A stretch of DNA of 50,038 nucleotides, taken from Palsa-851 sp035534435 (GTDB lineage: Bacteria; Chloroflexota; Dormibacteria; Aeolococcales; Aeolococcaceae). The stretch lies in NCBI GenBank assembly GCA_035534435.1, contig DATLRX010000031.1, positions 1 through 50,038 on the forward strand. Direction: 5' to 3'. The position numbers and the translations under genes are program-made. The notes beneath the pieces were generated by a model. It saw only the letters and a list, made by a program, of their open reading frames with translations, had not been told where the DNA came from and searched no databases. Below, in pieces: positions 1 to 7,706 of this stretch; the stretch's first letter is position 1; every line of letters starts with the position of its first letter.

Positions 1-1
1 A

Positions 2-1087
2 ATGGCCAGACAGCGGCGGGGATCGGGAACCATGCGCCGGCGGGGCGATGTCTGGGAGTACCGCGTCAGGGTTGATGACCGACAGATCAGCTTCTTTGGA
101 CGCACACAGGGCGAAGCGCAGAGCCGTGCTGACGAGGCCAAGCGTGAACAGCGATTCGCGGCGTCACACGCACCCACGGTGCGCGACTGGCTGGCGCAGT
201 GGCTGGAGCATCGCAAGAGCGATCTGCGTCCGCAGACGTGGTACGTCTACGAGAGCCAGATGCGACGACACGTGCTCCCGGTCCTCGGTGACGTTCGCCT
301 CGACGCTCTCAAGGCGGAGCACATCGACCGACTCGATGCTGCGCTCTCGCGCACGGTAGGTAAAACGACCGCGCACCATGTACGGGTGACGTTTTCAACC
401 GCACTCAACGATGCTGCAAAACGTGGAATAAGGGTGGCCGACGCCCACCGTGTCGTCGCGAAGCCGCGCCGCGACGATCCCGACATCGTGCCGCTCACCC
501 GCGACGAGGTTGATCGGCTCGTGGTCGCATGTCGCGACGATCAGTTTGAGGCGGCATACATCCTGGCTGTCACCCTCGGCATGCGCGAGGGGGAGCTGCT
601 CGGACTGCGTTGGGATGACATCGACCTGGAACGTCGACGCCTGGTCGTCCGCGGCAATGCGACGCGTGGCTTCGATGGTGTTCGAAATGTGACGGCACCG
701 AAGACCAGGGCTGGGTACCGGACTCTGGTGCTACCGAGCATCTGCAGGGATGCCCTGATCCGCACCCATCGCCTCGGCGCGCTGGTGTGGCCGGCGCGAA
801 GCGGTGGTCCTATTTGGGAGGGCGCGTTCCGGAGGCGCTGGCAGGCGATGTGCGCCAAGGCGTCGATTCGCCCGGTCACGTTCCACACGCTGCGGCACAC
901 GGCCGCCACCCTCGCCCTGGAGGACGGGACACCGTTGCACGTCGTGACGGCAACCCTTGGCCATACCAAGCCCGAGACCACGGCTCGGCTGTACGCGCAC
1001 CTGACGCACCCCAGCATGGTTGCTCTGGCCGACGCGATCGACGTGCGGTTCGGGGCTCGGCTTCGGGTCCTGCCGGAAACCCAATGA
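2..1087 (+). CDS. Tyrosine recombinase / phage-type integrase (int1)
   Basis: A site-specific tyrosine recombinase of about 361 residues. The N-terminal ~55 residues look like an AP2-type arm-binding domain, residues ~58-150 are a SAM-like core-binding domain, and ~165-345 are the catalytic domain. The catalytic set is visible: R195 (GMREGE), K234, H295 and R298 (HTLRH), H321 (LGH) and Y331. The first ATG is at the very edge of the window, so the true start could lie upstream or at the ATG at position 32. The gene ends 46 bases before an intact tRNA-Gln gene and lies outside the att repeats that bound the element to the right. It therefore probably belongs to a second integrated element lying to the left. 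The direct repeat TGAGGGTAC at 1085 and 1097 could be its arm-type sites (inference). Confidence 0.9.
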   Translation: MARQRRGSGTMRRRGDVWEYRVRVDDRQISFFGRTQGEAQSRADEAKREQRFAASHAPTVRDWLAQWLEHRKSDLRPQTWYVYESQMRRHVLPVLGDVRLDALKAEHIDRLDAALSRTVGKTTAHHVRVTFSTALNDAAKRGIRVADAHRVVAKPRRDDPDIVPLTRDEVDRLVVACRDDQFEAAYILAVTLGMREGELLGLRWDDIDLERRRLVVRGNATRGFDGVRNVTAPKTRAGYRTLVLPSICRDALIRTHRLGALVWPARSGGPIWEGAFRRRWQAMCAKASIRPVTFHTLRHTAATLALEDGTPLHVVTATLGHTKPETTARLYAHLTHPSMVALADAIDVRFGARLRVLPETQ

Positions 1088-1133
1088 GGGTACTGTTGAG
1101 GGTACGACTGGCAAAACCCTAGCGTTTCCAATA

Positions 1134-1208
1134 TGGGGAGTCGCCAAGTGGTAAGGCAGCGGACTTTGGATCCGCCATTCGAAGGTTCGAGTCCTTCCTC
1201 CCCAGCCA
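1134..1208 (+). tRNA. tRNA-Gln (anticodon UUG)
   Basis: A full cloverleaf can be drawn. The acceptor stem is TGGGGAG/CTCCCCA, followed by discriminator G and an encoded CCA. The anticodon stem is GCGGA/TCCGC with loop CTTTGGA, giving anticodon TTG. The T stem is GAAGG/CCTTC. The gene is intact although an element is integrated in it: the 3' part from the anticodon loop onward (1164) is repeated at 10184-10230, so the element carried a copy that rebuilt the tRNA. Confidence 0.95.
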
Positions 1209-1210
1209 CG
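1164..1210 (+). repeat. attL: 47-bp tRNA-Gln 3'-end core
   Basis: This segment runs from the anticodon loop of tRNA-Gln to two bases beyond its CCA. It is identical to 10184-10230 and diverges on both sides. It is the left attachment core of the element. Confidence 0.93.
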
Positions 1211-1276
1211 GCAAACCCCTTCTGGCACTTGGGATATCGGCAGCCGAAGTCGGGAGCAGCCTAGTCGCATCGAGAG

Positions 1277-1302
1277 GTCTGACCCCCGCGTCTGACCCCC
1301 GT
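1277..1302 (+). repeat. Candidate integrase arm-type sites (tandem direct repeat)
   Basis: GTCTGACCCCCG occurs twice, at 1277-1288 and 1290-1301, 90 bases upstream of the integrase start. The core TGACCCCCGCG recurs at 10089-10099, about 85 bases inside attR. Short repeats on both sides of the core are what arm-binding domains of tyrosine integrases recognise, so this is a reasonable arm-site candidate. Function is inferred. Confidence 0.5.
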
Positions 1303-1391
1303 CACGCTAGGATCGGGGGTAAGCAAAGGCCCGGCGTCAGCGGCAAACCGACCCGGGCCACGGCGAGAAACCTGTCTGAGAGGTCCCCGCG

Positions 1392-2546
1392 ATGGTCAAG
1401 TCTACGGCTCCACCGAAGTCCTCCCGGAGCACGCGCACGTCCGGTGAGGGAACCATCCGGCACCGCAAGGACGGGCGCTGGGAAGGTCGGTATTACGCGA
1501 CGGAGGACGGCGGCTCCGTGCGCCGCTCCGTCATCAAGACGACCCGACAAGACGTCGTTGTCGCGCTCCGCGCCGCGCTGACCGCGCGGGACGACGGAAA
1601 GCCGGCACCGCACGGCAGCGAGACCGTCGGCTCGTTCCTGATGAAGTGGCTCGATGGTGCGCAGCCGACCATCCGTCCCGGGACGTGGAGACGCTACGAG
1701 CAGTTGACCCGGCTGTACCTCGTCCCCGGTCTCGGAAAGATCCGTTTGGTTGCGCTCGGACCCCATCACGTCGCGAAGCTCTACCGCGACCTCCTGGCGA
1801 GCGGCATGACCCCGGCGACCACCCACTACGTCCATCGGACCCTGCGTCGTGCGCTCGGTCAGGCGGAGCGGTGGAAGCTCGTCACGTCGAACGCGGCTGC
1901 GGTGGTCACGCCGCCGCGCCCCGAGTCGCGGGAGATGCACACGCTCACGGCGGAGCAGGTACGTCTGCTCCTCGACGCCGCTCCAGACCGCGACCGTCCG
2001 CTGTATCTCCTCGCGGTGCACACGGGCATGAGGCTCGGTGAGCTCCTCGGGCTCCGCTGGGCAGACGTCGACCTCGACGGCGGCTCGCTGCGTGTCGTGC
2101 GCACCCTGCGGCATCTGTCGGGAGAGTCCGCGACCTTCGCGGAGCCGAAGACCGCGCGTTCACGACGTCGTGTCGAACTCTCCGGCTCCGTCGTCGCCGC
2201 ACTCGGTGCGCACAAGGTCGCGACCATCGAGGAGCGGTGGCGAGCCGGCCAACTCTGGGATGACCACGATCTCGTCTTCCCCAACGTCCTTGGACGTCCG
2301 CGCGGGTCCTCGAATATCGTCCGCGCCTTCCACCCGCTCCTCGAACGCGCAGGGCTGCCGCGTATCCGCTTTCACGACCTCCGGCACACGGCAGCGACGC
2401 TCATGCTGAGTCGCGGCGTCCATCCCAAGCTCGTCTCGGACATGCTCGGTCACGCGAGCGTCGGGATCACGCTCGACACATACTCCCACGCGCTCCCGTC
2501 GATGCACCGCGAGGCAGCGCAGGTCATGGAGGAGCTACTCAGGTAA
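1392..2546 (+). CDS. Tyrosine recombinase / integrase of the element (int2)
   Basis: A 384-residue tyrosine integrase that most likely moves the element between tRNA-Gln and its circular form. Residues ~17-70 form an AP2-like arm-binding domain, ~78-175 a SAM-like core-binding domain, and ~185-380 the catalytic domain. Catalytic residues are R214 (GMRLGE), K253, H328 and R331 (HDLRH), H354 (LGH) and Y364. The ATG follows GAGAGG at a usable distance. It lies about 180 bases inside attL, next to the repeat pair at 1277-1302, the usual place for the cognate integrase. It is clearly related to the integrase at 2-1087 but is not a duplicate of it. It converges on the SHOCT gene, with 17 bases between the stops. 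Confidence 0.95.
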   Translation: MVKSTAPPKSSRSTRTSGEGTIRHRKDGRWEGRYYATEDGGSVRRSVIKTTRQDVVVALRAALTARDDGKPAPHGSETVGSFLMKWLDGAQPTIRPGTWRRYEQLTRLYLVPGLGKIRLVALGPHHVAKLYRDLLASGMTPATTHYVHRTLRRALGQAERWKLVTSNAAAVVTPPRPESREMHTLTAEQVRLLLDAAPDRDRPLYLLAVHTGMRLGELLGLRWADVDLDGGSLRVVRTLRHLSGESATFAEPKTARSRRRVELSGSVVAALGAHKVATIEERWRAGQLWDDHDLVFPNVLGRPRGSSNIVRAFHPLLERAGLPRIRFHDLRHTAATLMLSRGVHPKLVSDMLGHASVGITLDTYSHALPSMHREAAQVMEELLR

Positions 2547-2563
2547 GACCGTTGCGGGCGCGA

Positions 2564-3154
2564 TCACGAAAGCAGCTTGGCTTTCGCGGCGACGAACTCC
2601 TCGTCGGTCAGTTCGCCCCTGCGATGAAGTTCGCTCAGGCGCAATAGTCCACTCGCCAAGTCGCCGGGGACGATGCGCGGCTTCTGCGCCGGAGGCGGTG
2701 GCGGTGGCGGCGGCGCGTTCGCTGCGTTGTAGAAGTGGTCGCCCCCGTCGTAGGAGATCCACCTGCCGTCTTTCGTCCTCATGACCTGCGACGCTGGGTG
2801 ATCCGGTGGAGATGCGGGTCGCGTCTGCTGAGGCACCCTCCGTGTCTTGGCCCTGACCACGCCCACGATCACGAGCGCAAGCCCGCCGACCAACAGCACC
2901 GGGACGGCCACGTACCAGAAGGCGACGGCCCCGATGATGCTCGCCACGAGAATCGTGCCGAGCACAGCGTCAAGGAACCGCGAACCCGTGGCAGGTGGAG
3001 GCGTGAGCTCGTTATGCCGGACACCGCTCTTGTCGGTCCACGAGTAGCGCCTGGTTTTGGAGGTGGGCCTGAGGTAGCTATTGACCAAGCCTCGGTTATG
3101 CCTCTCGGTGACGGTCACCCGGACGCGAGGCCCCGGTTGCTTTGGCGTAGTCAA
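2564..3154 (-). CDS. Two-TM membrane protein with C-terminal SHOCT domain
   Basis: A 196-residue protein. The first ~55 residues are polar and basic; two hydrophobic segments follow at about residues 61-80 and 83-100. Next is a Pro-rich linker with a run of eight prolines near 150. The C-terminal ~28 residues match the SHOCT pattern (LSELHRRGELTDEEFVAAKAKLL). SHOCT is a short module found at the ends of many membrane and mobile-element proteins, with an unclear role in oligomerisation or DNA binding. The start is a TTG at 3154, in the AT-rich 14-base gap shared with the divergent gene at 3169, so it is uncertain. It lies within the element's cargo region. No function is assigned beyond the domain. 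Confidence 0.75.
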   Translation of the reverse strand: MTTPKQPGPRVRVTVTERHNRGLVNSYLRPTSKTRRYSWTDKSGVRHNELTPPPATGSRFLDAVLGTILVASIIGAVAFWYVAVPVLLVGGLALVIVGVVRAKTRRVPQQTRPASPPDHPASQVMRTKDGRWISYDGGDHFYNAANAPPPPPPPPAQKPRIVPGDLASGLLRLSELHRRGELTDEEFVAAKAKLLS

Positions 3155-3168
3155 TTCAAACTCACGAA

Positions 3169-3954
3169 TTGCGATTATCGAACCCTGAGTATGTCAGGGT
3201 CGGAGGTTACGCTCGTCGAGACCAGAACGTCGTCGACGCTATGGTCTCGGGCATAGACCTCCAGATGCCAGCGGACTTTCCCCACCGCACCTACATGGCC
3301 GTCGAAGCTCGGATCTCCAAGTACCTCGCCGGGCGTGACGCGGGGCAGGTCGCCGGTTTCTCTGGCTACGCTGGCGGCTGGAATGGACTGGCGATCCGGT
3401 TCCGCGCTGCGGACGAGTACGGCGCGGTGGCGGTCCATCTGCTCACGACGCTGCCTGGTGGACCTGCCAACGAGGACCGTTACGCGCAGGAGCGTGCTCT
3501 GTTCGGGTTCTTCACGAACGCCGTCGCCACCATCGATTCCTGTTGCTTCGCCATCTACCACATGGGTCTCATGGCTCAGCCGCGCTTCTTTGGAAAGTCT
3601 GATGACGAGGTCACCGTGAAGGCGACCGCCACGGCTGTCAGGAACGCCTTTCCCGCCACCCGTCTCGACGAAGTCCTCGCCGCTCTCAAAAGCGACAAGG
3701 CGTGGAGCGACCTCAGGGATATGCGAAACATCCTCGTCCACCGTGAGTCTCCGGCGCGGACCATCTTTGCGAGAGTTGTGGTTGGCGGGGCTGCCGGTAC
3801 CACCGATCACGTCGCGCCTCCGGCCGAGTGGACCGGTCGCGGGATAGCACTTGACCGATCCCTCGTCGAACCTCGCCGCGTCTGGCTCGGGCAGACCATC
3901 GAGCGATTCATCGGCGCGACAGACGACTTCGTGAGCCGAGAGCTACCAGCCTAG
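3169..3954 (+). CDS. HEPN-like protein A (RNxxxH motif), cargo of the element
   Basis: The product is up to 261 residues from a TTG at 3169; the ATG at 3241 (residue 25) is an alternative. I do not recognise a named family. The C-terminal half is probably helical, and residues 186-191 read RNILVH. This fits the HEPN ribonuclease signature RX4-6H with Asn after Arg. HEPN proteins act as RNases in toxin-antitoxin, abortive-infection and CRISPR systems, and some are non-catalytic. A second protein with the same kind of motif starts 55 bases downstream on the same strand. Its position in the cargo segment of a phage satellite suggests defence or phage-interference (inference). HEPN membership rests on one motif and needs structural confirmation. 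Confidence 0.7.
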   Translation: MRLSNPEYVRVGGYARRDQNVVDAMVSGIDLQMPADFPHRTYMAVEARISKYLAGRDAGQVAGFSGYAGGWNGLAIRFRAADEYGAVAVHLLTTLPGGPANEDRYAQERALFGFFTNAVATIDSCCFAIYHMGLMAQPRFFGKSDDEVTVKATATAVRNAFPATRLDEVLAALKSDKAWSDLRDMRNILVHRESPARTIFARVVVGGAAGTTDHVAPPAEWTGRGIALDRSLVEPRRVWLGQTIERFIGATDDFVSRELPA

Positions 3955-4009
3955 GTCACCACTCGCCCGTACACGGCTGCCACGCGAAAGGCTGCTATGC
4001 GACGGCACC

Positions 4010-4492
4010 GTGCCCCCACGTTGGCCAGACGCGACACAATCGGGCACCGTGGGGATCGTGCCGTTTGATGAGGCGTATGTCGCGAAGTTGGGCCACTTCA
4101 TATACGTCGTGTCGTACCTGGAGTGGTGTGTTCTCGGAGATCTCCCCCATCTTCAAGGCCTGCCGAGCGAACTAGACCTGTACCGCCTCGCCGGTAAGAC
4201 TACAGGTGATATCGGCCGCACAATCGGGTCGCACTTGGCGAAGGTTGGCGATCCGGACGTGCGCCTGTGGCTGGCCGCGGCGGCCCGGAATCTTACGGAA
4301 GTTGCGGACCTGCGGAACCACGTGCTTCACGCCCGTCCAGCCACTGTGGACGAACGACAGACCTTGTACAGATGGCGGCCGCCACACGACGCCTTTCCCA
4401 TCACGGATGGGTGGCTTTCCGAATGCACGGCGGAGGTCGAGACGCGTATCACAGAGCAAAACAGGCTCCGAGTGTTTCTGCCGCAGCCGTAG
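4010..4492 (+). CDS. HEPN-like protein B (RNxxxH motif), cargo of the element
   Basis: The product is up to 160 residues from a GTG at 4010; the in-frame GTG at 4049 just before GIVPFDEAY is an equally good start, and neither has a clear ribosome site. Residues ~20-110 are likely helical. Residues 102-107 read RNHVLH, in the context ADLRNHVLHARP, a typical HEPN RX4-6H motif with Asn after Arg. The protein is short enough to be a single HEPN domain. It lies 55 bases after HEPN-like protein A in the same direction, so the pair may be co-transcribed and may interact. A role in phage defence or as a toxin is inferred from motif and location only. Confidence 0.65.
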   Translation: MPPRWPDATQSGTVGIVPFDEAYVAKLGHFIYVVSYLEWCVLGDLPHLQGLPSELDLYRLAGKTTGDIGRTIGSHLAKVGDPDVRLWLAAAARNLTEVADLRNHVLHARPATVDERQTLYRWRPPHDAFPITDGWLSECTAEVETRITEQNRLRVFLPQP

Positions 4493-4894
4493 CGCTCACC
4501 GACGTGGGGACCGACCGAAGTTTGTCTATCTGGTCCGGGCGGGTATTGGACCGGTTCCATCGGTCCCGACGGATCGCTCTCGCCGGTCGTATGGGGGGTG
4601 TTCCGCGACGGTCGCGCTCAGTTTCCACGCCACGCCTGTAGGACGGTGCCGGTGGCGCGGTTCTGCCGGGAGTCGACTCCGTAGTCACCCTCCCCAGCGT
4701 CGGTCGGCCGACCGCCGAGCGATCCTCCGGCGACTGCCTATTCCGCCGTCCTGGCGGTTACCCGGCCCTGATCTCTGGCTGGGGTTGGATCGACGAGCCG
4801 AACGACTCCACGTCGCATGTCCGAGGATCAGAGACGCGCGTACACCAGAGACAACCAGGAAGGCACTCGGTACCGCTGCGATGATTGAGGGGCC
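4493..4894. other. 402-bp cargo intergenic region with palindromes, no supported gene
   Basis: I see no open frame with convincing coding character here. The region contains a perfect 14-bp palindrome, CGGTCGGCCGACCG, at 4701-4714. It also has a hairpin-forming repeat, GGACCG/CGGTCC, at 4548-4566 with a 7-base loop. These could be an operator, part of a small RNA, or remains of a lost gene. Confidence 0.5.
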
Positions 4895-5635
4895 ATGCGA
4901 GCCTTTCTCAGAGCCCTGCAGCGCCACCCGAGTGTTCTGGTGGTGGTCGTCGTGCTGGCCGCCATCCTCCTCGCCACGCCGATATTGGTTCTCCAGTTCT
5001 GGCCTACACAACCCCAGACGACATCCGACCGCATTGCGGTCGAGGGCGTCATCCTCACCGGGGCGGCCTTCCTGCTCGCCGTTGTCGCAGCCTTCATCGC
5101 GGCAATCGCCTACGTGCAGTCGTTGCATCGCCCTCACCTGAGGGTCACGTCTCGACTGCTCTTCTTCCCATCGATCCAGTTCGGCACTGGCGACGTTATT
5201 CCGCAGCAAGTCGCGCAGGCCTACGAAACGGGGCCAGGTCAGGGTCCGGCACCTTGGCTTGTCCCACCGTCGATCCTAAGAATTGAGCTGCTCAACACAG
5301 GTGAAGCGACGGCGCGAAATGTCGTGGTGGTCGCTCGGATCGATGGTCTTCACATGTACGTCAATACCCAGTCCAATGGGTGGGGGCCTGCGGAGAACCA
5401 CTACAAAGACGGTTGGATACGCCTCCAGTGGGATGGCGGAACCGATCTCGCCGTGCATCCCGGAGGCCAACAGAAGCGCGTGGTGTACGTAGAGTTCGAT
5501 ATAGGGTTCGCATCTCCGCTAATTCAGCCTGCCGTTTCGACGGTCGCATTCGCGGACAACGGGCCGGCCGCTCATGACGACTTCAGGGTCACGATTTCAC
5601 CGCCTCGGTCTAGTTCGGTCCGAGACCCTGGATGA
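4895..5635 (+). CDS. Two-TM membrane protein with a soluble C-terminal domain, unknown function
   Basis: A 246-residue protein starting at an ATG preceded by GAGGGG. Two strongly hydrophobic segments lie at about residues 12-35 and 50-73. A ~170-residue soluble part follows, rich in predicted beta strands, with several Gly and Asn turns and no signature I recognise. With two TM segments, the C-terminal domain should be on the same side as the short N-terminus, probably the cytoplasm. It follows the two HEPN-like genes on the same strand and its 3' end overlaps that of the capsid gene by 26 bases in convergent orientation. A membrane sensor or effector accompanying the HEPN pair is possible but unproven. 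Confidence 0.7.
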   Translation: MRAFLRALQRHPSVLVVVVVLAAILLATPILVLQFWPTQPQTTSDRIAVEGVILTGAAFLLAVVAAFIAAIAYVQSLHRPHLRVTSRLLFFPSIQFGTGDVIPQQVAQAYETGPGQGPAPWLVPPSILRIELLNTGEATARNVVVVARIDGLHMYVNTQSNGWGPAENHYKDGWIRLQWDGGTDLAVHPGGQQKRVVYVEFDIGFASPLIQPAVSTVAFADNGPAAHDDFRVTISPPRSSSVRDPG

Positions 5636-6674
5636 CGACGAGACCCGCAGGGATGGTCACACCCGCGTCGAACCGTGAGACAACGAGCAACCCTGTCTGG
5701 TCGTTCGCCGCGTACGTCTCAAGGAGGATGCGCATGTACCCGGTGAGGTCAATCGCCACGTAGATCGTGCGCGGGTCGACGAGCATTGCGGTGCCGTGCG
5801 GCATCGCGCTCGACGTCGCAGGGATCACGGTGCGACCGAGGATTTGCTCCGCGCCTTGGATCGTGGTGTCCGGGCTCAGCAGCGGGTGACCTTGGCTGTC
5901 CTTCAGCTTCCGGAGGACACCGATGGTCTGCGCGTTGATGATCCAGAACTTCGGATCGGCGTACGCGTCTTGGCTCGCCGTGAGCGCGTCGACCAGGCGG
6001 TCATAGATCGCGTAGTTGGTCGTGATCGTGATGGTCACGCCGCTCCCGGTCGCGGTCGCCGCAGCCGAGATCACGACGGTGGTCGCGTTCGTGACGCTCG
6101 CGATGGTCGCGCCCGCAGGAATCCCAGCGCCGGTAACGAACGAGCCGACGTCGGCGCTGGTGAATGCAGCTGTAGCCGACGTGACCGTCGTCGAGCTATT
6201 CAGCACCGCGTCGGCGACGAACCGCGAGTGCCTGACCGTGGTGCCGGCGCTCGGGATCAGTCCGCTGATGCCAGCGGTCGCGTTACCGCCAAGGATGGCC
6301 GCATCGACCTGCTTCCTGATCAAATTCACCAGAGTTTGCTGCGACGCGGGCAGCGCCTCGGACGAGCGCATGGACTCGTTCGAGATACGCGCCATGATCT
6401 TCAAGGCCTTCACCGATCTGGCCATCAAGACGAGCTCACTGGTACCACCCTCGAACTCCGCGACGGCGGCGTTCGGCGCTGCCCAGACGGTCGAATCGAC
6501 GGTCGGCTCGGTCATGCGCGGGATGTGTGTCGGGTGGTCGGTCTGGAACGAGTTCACGCCGGGCATGGACATCACAACCGACTGCGCTTCGAGCGGCGTG
6601 ACGACGAGGTCCAACCACTCGTCCGGGGTGAGTTCGGACCCGGCTCCGATTACGGATGGGCTGAATGCAGCCAT
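5610..6674 (-). CDS. HK97-fold phage major capsid protein
   Basis: A 354-residue major capsid protein of the phage_capsid family. The N-terminal region (helix near 16-35, then a beta-rich E-loop-like part with MTEPTVDSTVWAAPNAAVAEF) and the C-terminal part (LKDSQGHPLLSPDTTIQGAEQILGR region and final beta strands) are typical of actinophage capsids. There is no long N-terminal delta domain, in keeping with a separate scaffold-like gene upstream. Residues ~151-220 hold an extra Ser/Thr/Ala-rich beta segment containing FTSADVGSFVTGAGIPAGAT, a module often seen in actinophage virion proteins. The ATG at 6674 follows GGAGG. The capsid is the last gene of the minus-strand morphogenesis/replication cluster; no portal or terminase accompanies it. 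Confidence 0.9.
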   Translation of the reverse strand: MAAFSPSVIGAGSELTPDEWLDLVVTPLEAQSVVMSMPGVNSFQTDHPTHIPRMTEPTVDSTVWAAPNAAVAEFEGGTSELVLMARSVKALKIMARISNESMRSSEALPASQQTLVNLIRKQVDAAILGGNATAGISGLIPSAGTTVRHSRFVADAVLNSSTTVTSATAAFTSADVGSFVTGAGIPAGATIASVTNATTVVISAAATATGSGVTITITTNYAIYDRLVDALTASQDAYADPKFWIINAQTIGVLRKLKDSQGHPLLSPDTTIQGAEQILGRTVIPATSSAMPHGTAMLVDPRTIYVAIDLTGYMRILLETYAANDQTGLLVVSRFDAGVTIPAGLVVIQGLGPN

Positions 6675-6787
6675 CTGGGACGTGCCTCCGTGAGCCTGCT
6701 ACGCGGAGCAGACGTTGATCACGGGCGCTATCCCAGTGCCCTTACGAGCCATCCCGGCTGAGGCAAGCGTACACGGTCCCGCGCGTC

Positions 6788-7345
6788 TCAGAGACCTTCG
6801 CGACCACGCGCTATGCGGTGCACGGCGTCAGCGAACGTCTTTCGCTCGGGGAGTGCCTGCTGTGGTCCGTGGATCCCCGACAGCGGTCGCGTCTCCGGAG
6901 GCTTGCGCAATCCGGGACGTTTCGCGACCAGAGCGTCGACGACTGCCGAGACCTTCGCCGGATCGACGTCGCTGCCGTCATCGCCGAGCAGGTCCGCGAC
7001 GGTGGCGCCGTCGAGGAACACGTCGCGCGGCTCTGCGAGTGTCGTCGCCGCGACTCGCAGCACCTCGCGTTCGAGCAACTGCTCCACACGTGCTCGCGCT
7101 TCGTCGCGCTCGCGCTCGCGCATCCCGACGCGACCGGTGAGCTCGGCGAATCGGCGCCGCTGACGGTCGGAGGTGAACGTGTCGTCGTCCGGTAGCTCTG
7201 TCGGCGCGGGATCGGCGGGTGGCGTCGGTTGCGCAGGTGGCGTGGGTGCCGGCGCACCCGGAGTCAGCAATACGCGAACAGTGCCGCCTGCCGGAGCGGT
7301 TGCTGGCGACGGAGCCGGTATGGGGGTCGGCGTCGGCTCAGGCAT
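6788..7345 (-). CDS. Scaffold-like protein, Pro/Ala-rich N-terminus and coiled coil
   Basis: A 185-residue protein from the ATG at 7345, which overlaps the stop of the upstream gene by 8 bases (ATGCCTGA). The first ~65 residues are Pro/Ala/Thr-rich and disordered. A charged helical stretch (about 70-105, RQRRRFAELTGRVGMRERERDEARARVEQLLERE) is a likely coiled coil, and the rest is acidic then basic. Size, composition and location directly upstream of the capsid gene match phage head scaffolding proteins, which assemble the procapsid and are then lost. There is no sequence motif that proves it, so the call depends on context. Confidence 0.6.
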   Translation of the reverse strand: MPEPTPTPIPAPSPATAPAGGTVRVLLTPGAPAPTPPAQPTPPADPAPTELPDDDTFTSDRQRRRFAELTGRVGMRERERDEARARVEQLLEREVLRVAATTLAEPRDVFLDGATVADLLGDDGSDVDPAKVSAVVDALVAKRPGLRKPPETRPLSGIHGPQQALPERKTFADAVHRIARGREGL

Positions 7346-7706
7346 CGACGTCGACCCCACGACGACGCGCAGCCTCCTTGTGGATCTCGGGCACGATGAC
7401 GAGCGTCGCGGGACCCTCGACGACCTCGCCATTCTCAGAGTCGACGCCTCGGATCGTCCCCATCTGTCCGTCGAGGTCGAGCAGCGGTTGCGGCACGTAG
7501 ATGCGGTCGCCGACCGGGGCCGAGAGGTCTAGTTCGTCCTCACCTTCGTCGGGATAGCCGGGGTTGGGATGGTCGTCCATGATGGCTGTGTCCTCCTGTT
7601 CGAGTTCATCGAGCATCTTCAAGATGGCTCGACGCGCTCGGCGCGACGAGTGCTTCACCAGAATCGCGACGGTGCCTTTGATGGTCGCGAGTTCGTCGTC
7701 CGTCAT
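7338..7706 (-). CDS. Small acidic hypothetical protein of the satellite
   Basis: A 122-residue protein. The first ~40 residues are a basic/amphipathic helix (HSSRRARRAILKMLDELEQED), followed by an acidic linker (PDEGEDELDLS) and a C-terminal segment with hydrophobic strands. The ATG overlaps the stop of the AAA ATPase gene (ATGA, 7703-7706), and its own stop overlaps the scaffold-like start by 8 bases. It is therefore translationally coupled on both sides. I do not recognise the family. Head-assembly or replication accessory roles are both possible. Confidence 0.65.
   Translation of the reverse strand: MTDDELATIKGTVAILVKHSSRRARRAILKMLDELEQEDTAIMDDHPNPGYPDEGEDELDLSAPVGDRIYVPQPLLDLDGQMGTIRGVDSENGEVVEGPATLVIVPEIHKEAARRRGVDVDA

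Noticed and set aside
1277..1302. A CRISPR array
   Set aside because: Only two 12-bp repeats with a single-base gap and no spacers or cas genes. No CRISPR-like array was found anywhere in the window.
4206..5141. A 311-codon plus-strand frame bridging HEPN-like protein B and the two-TM gene
   Set aside because: It overlaps both better-supported genes in other frames and is Arg/Ser/Pro-rich low-complexity text typical of a shadow.
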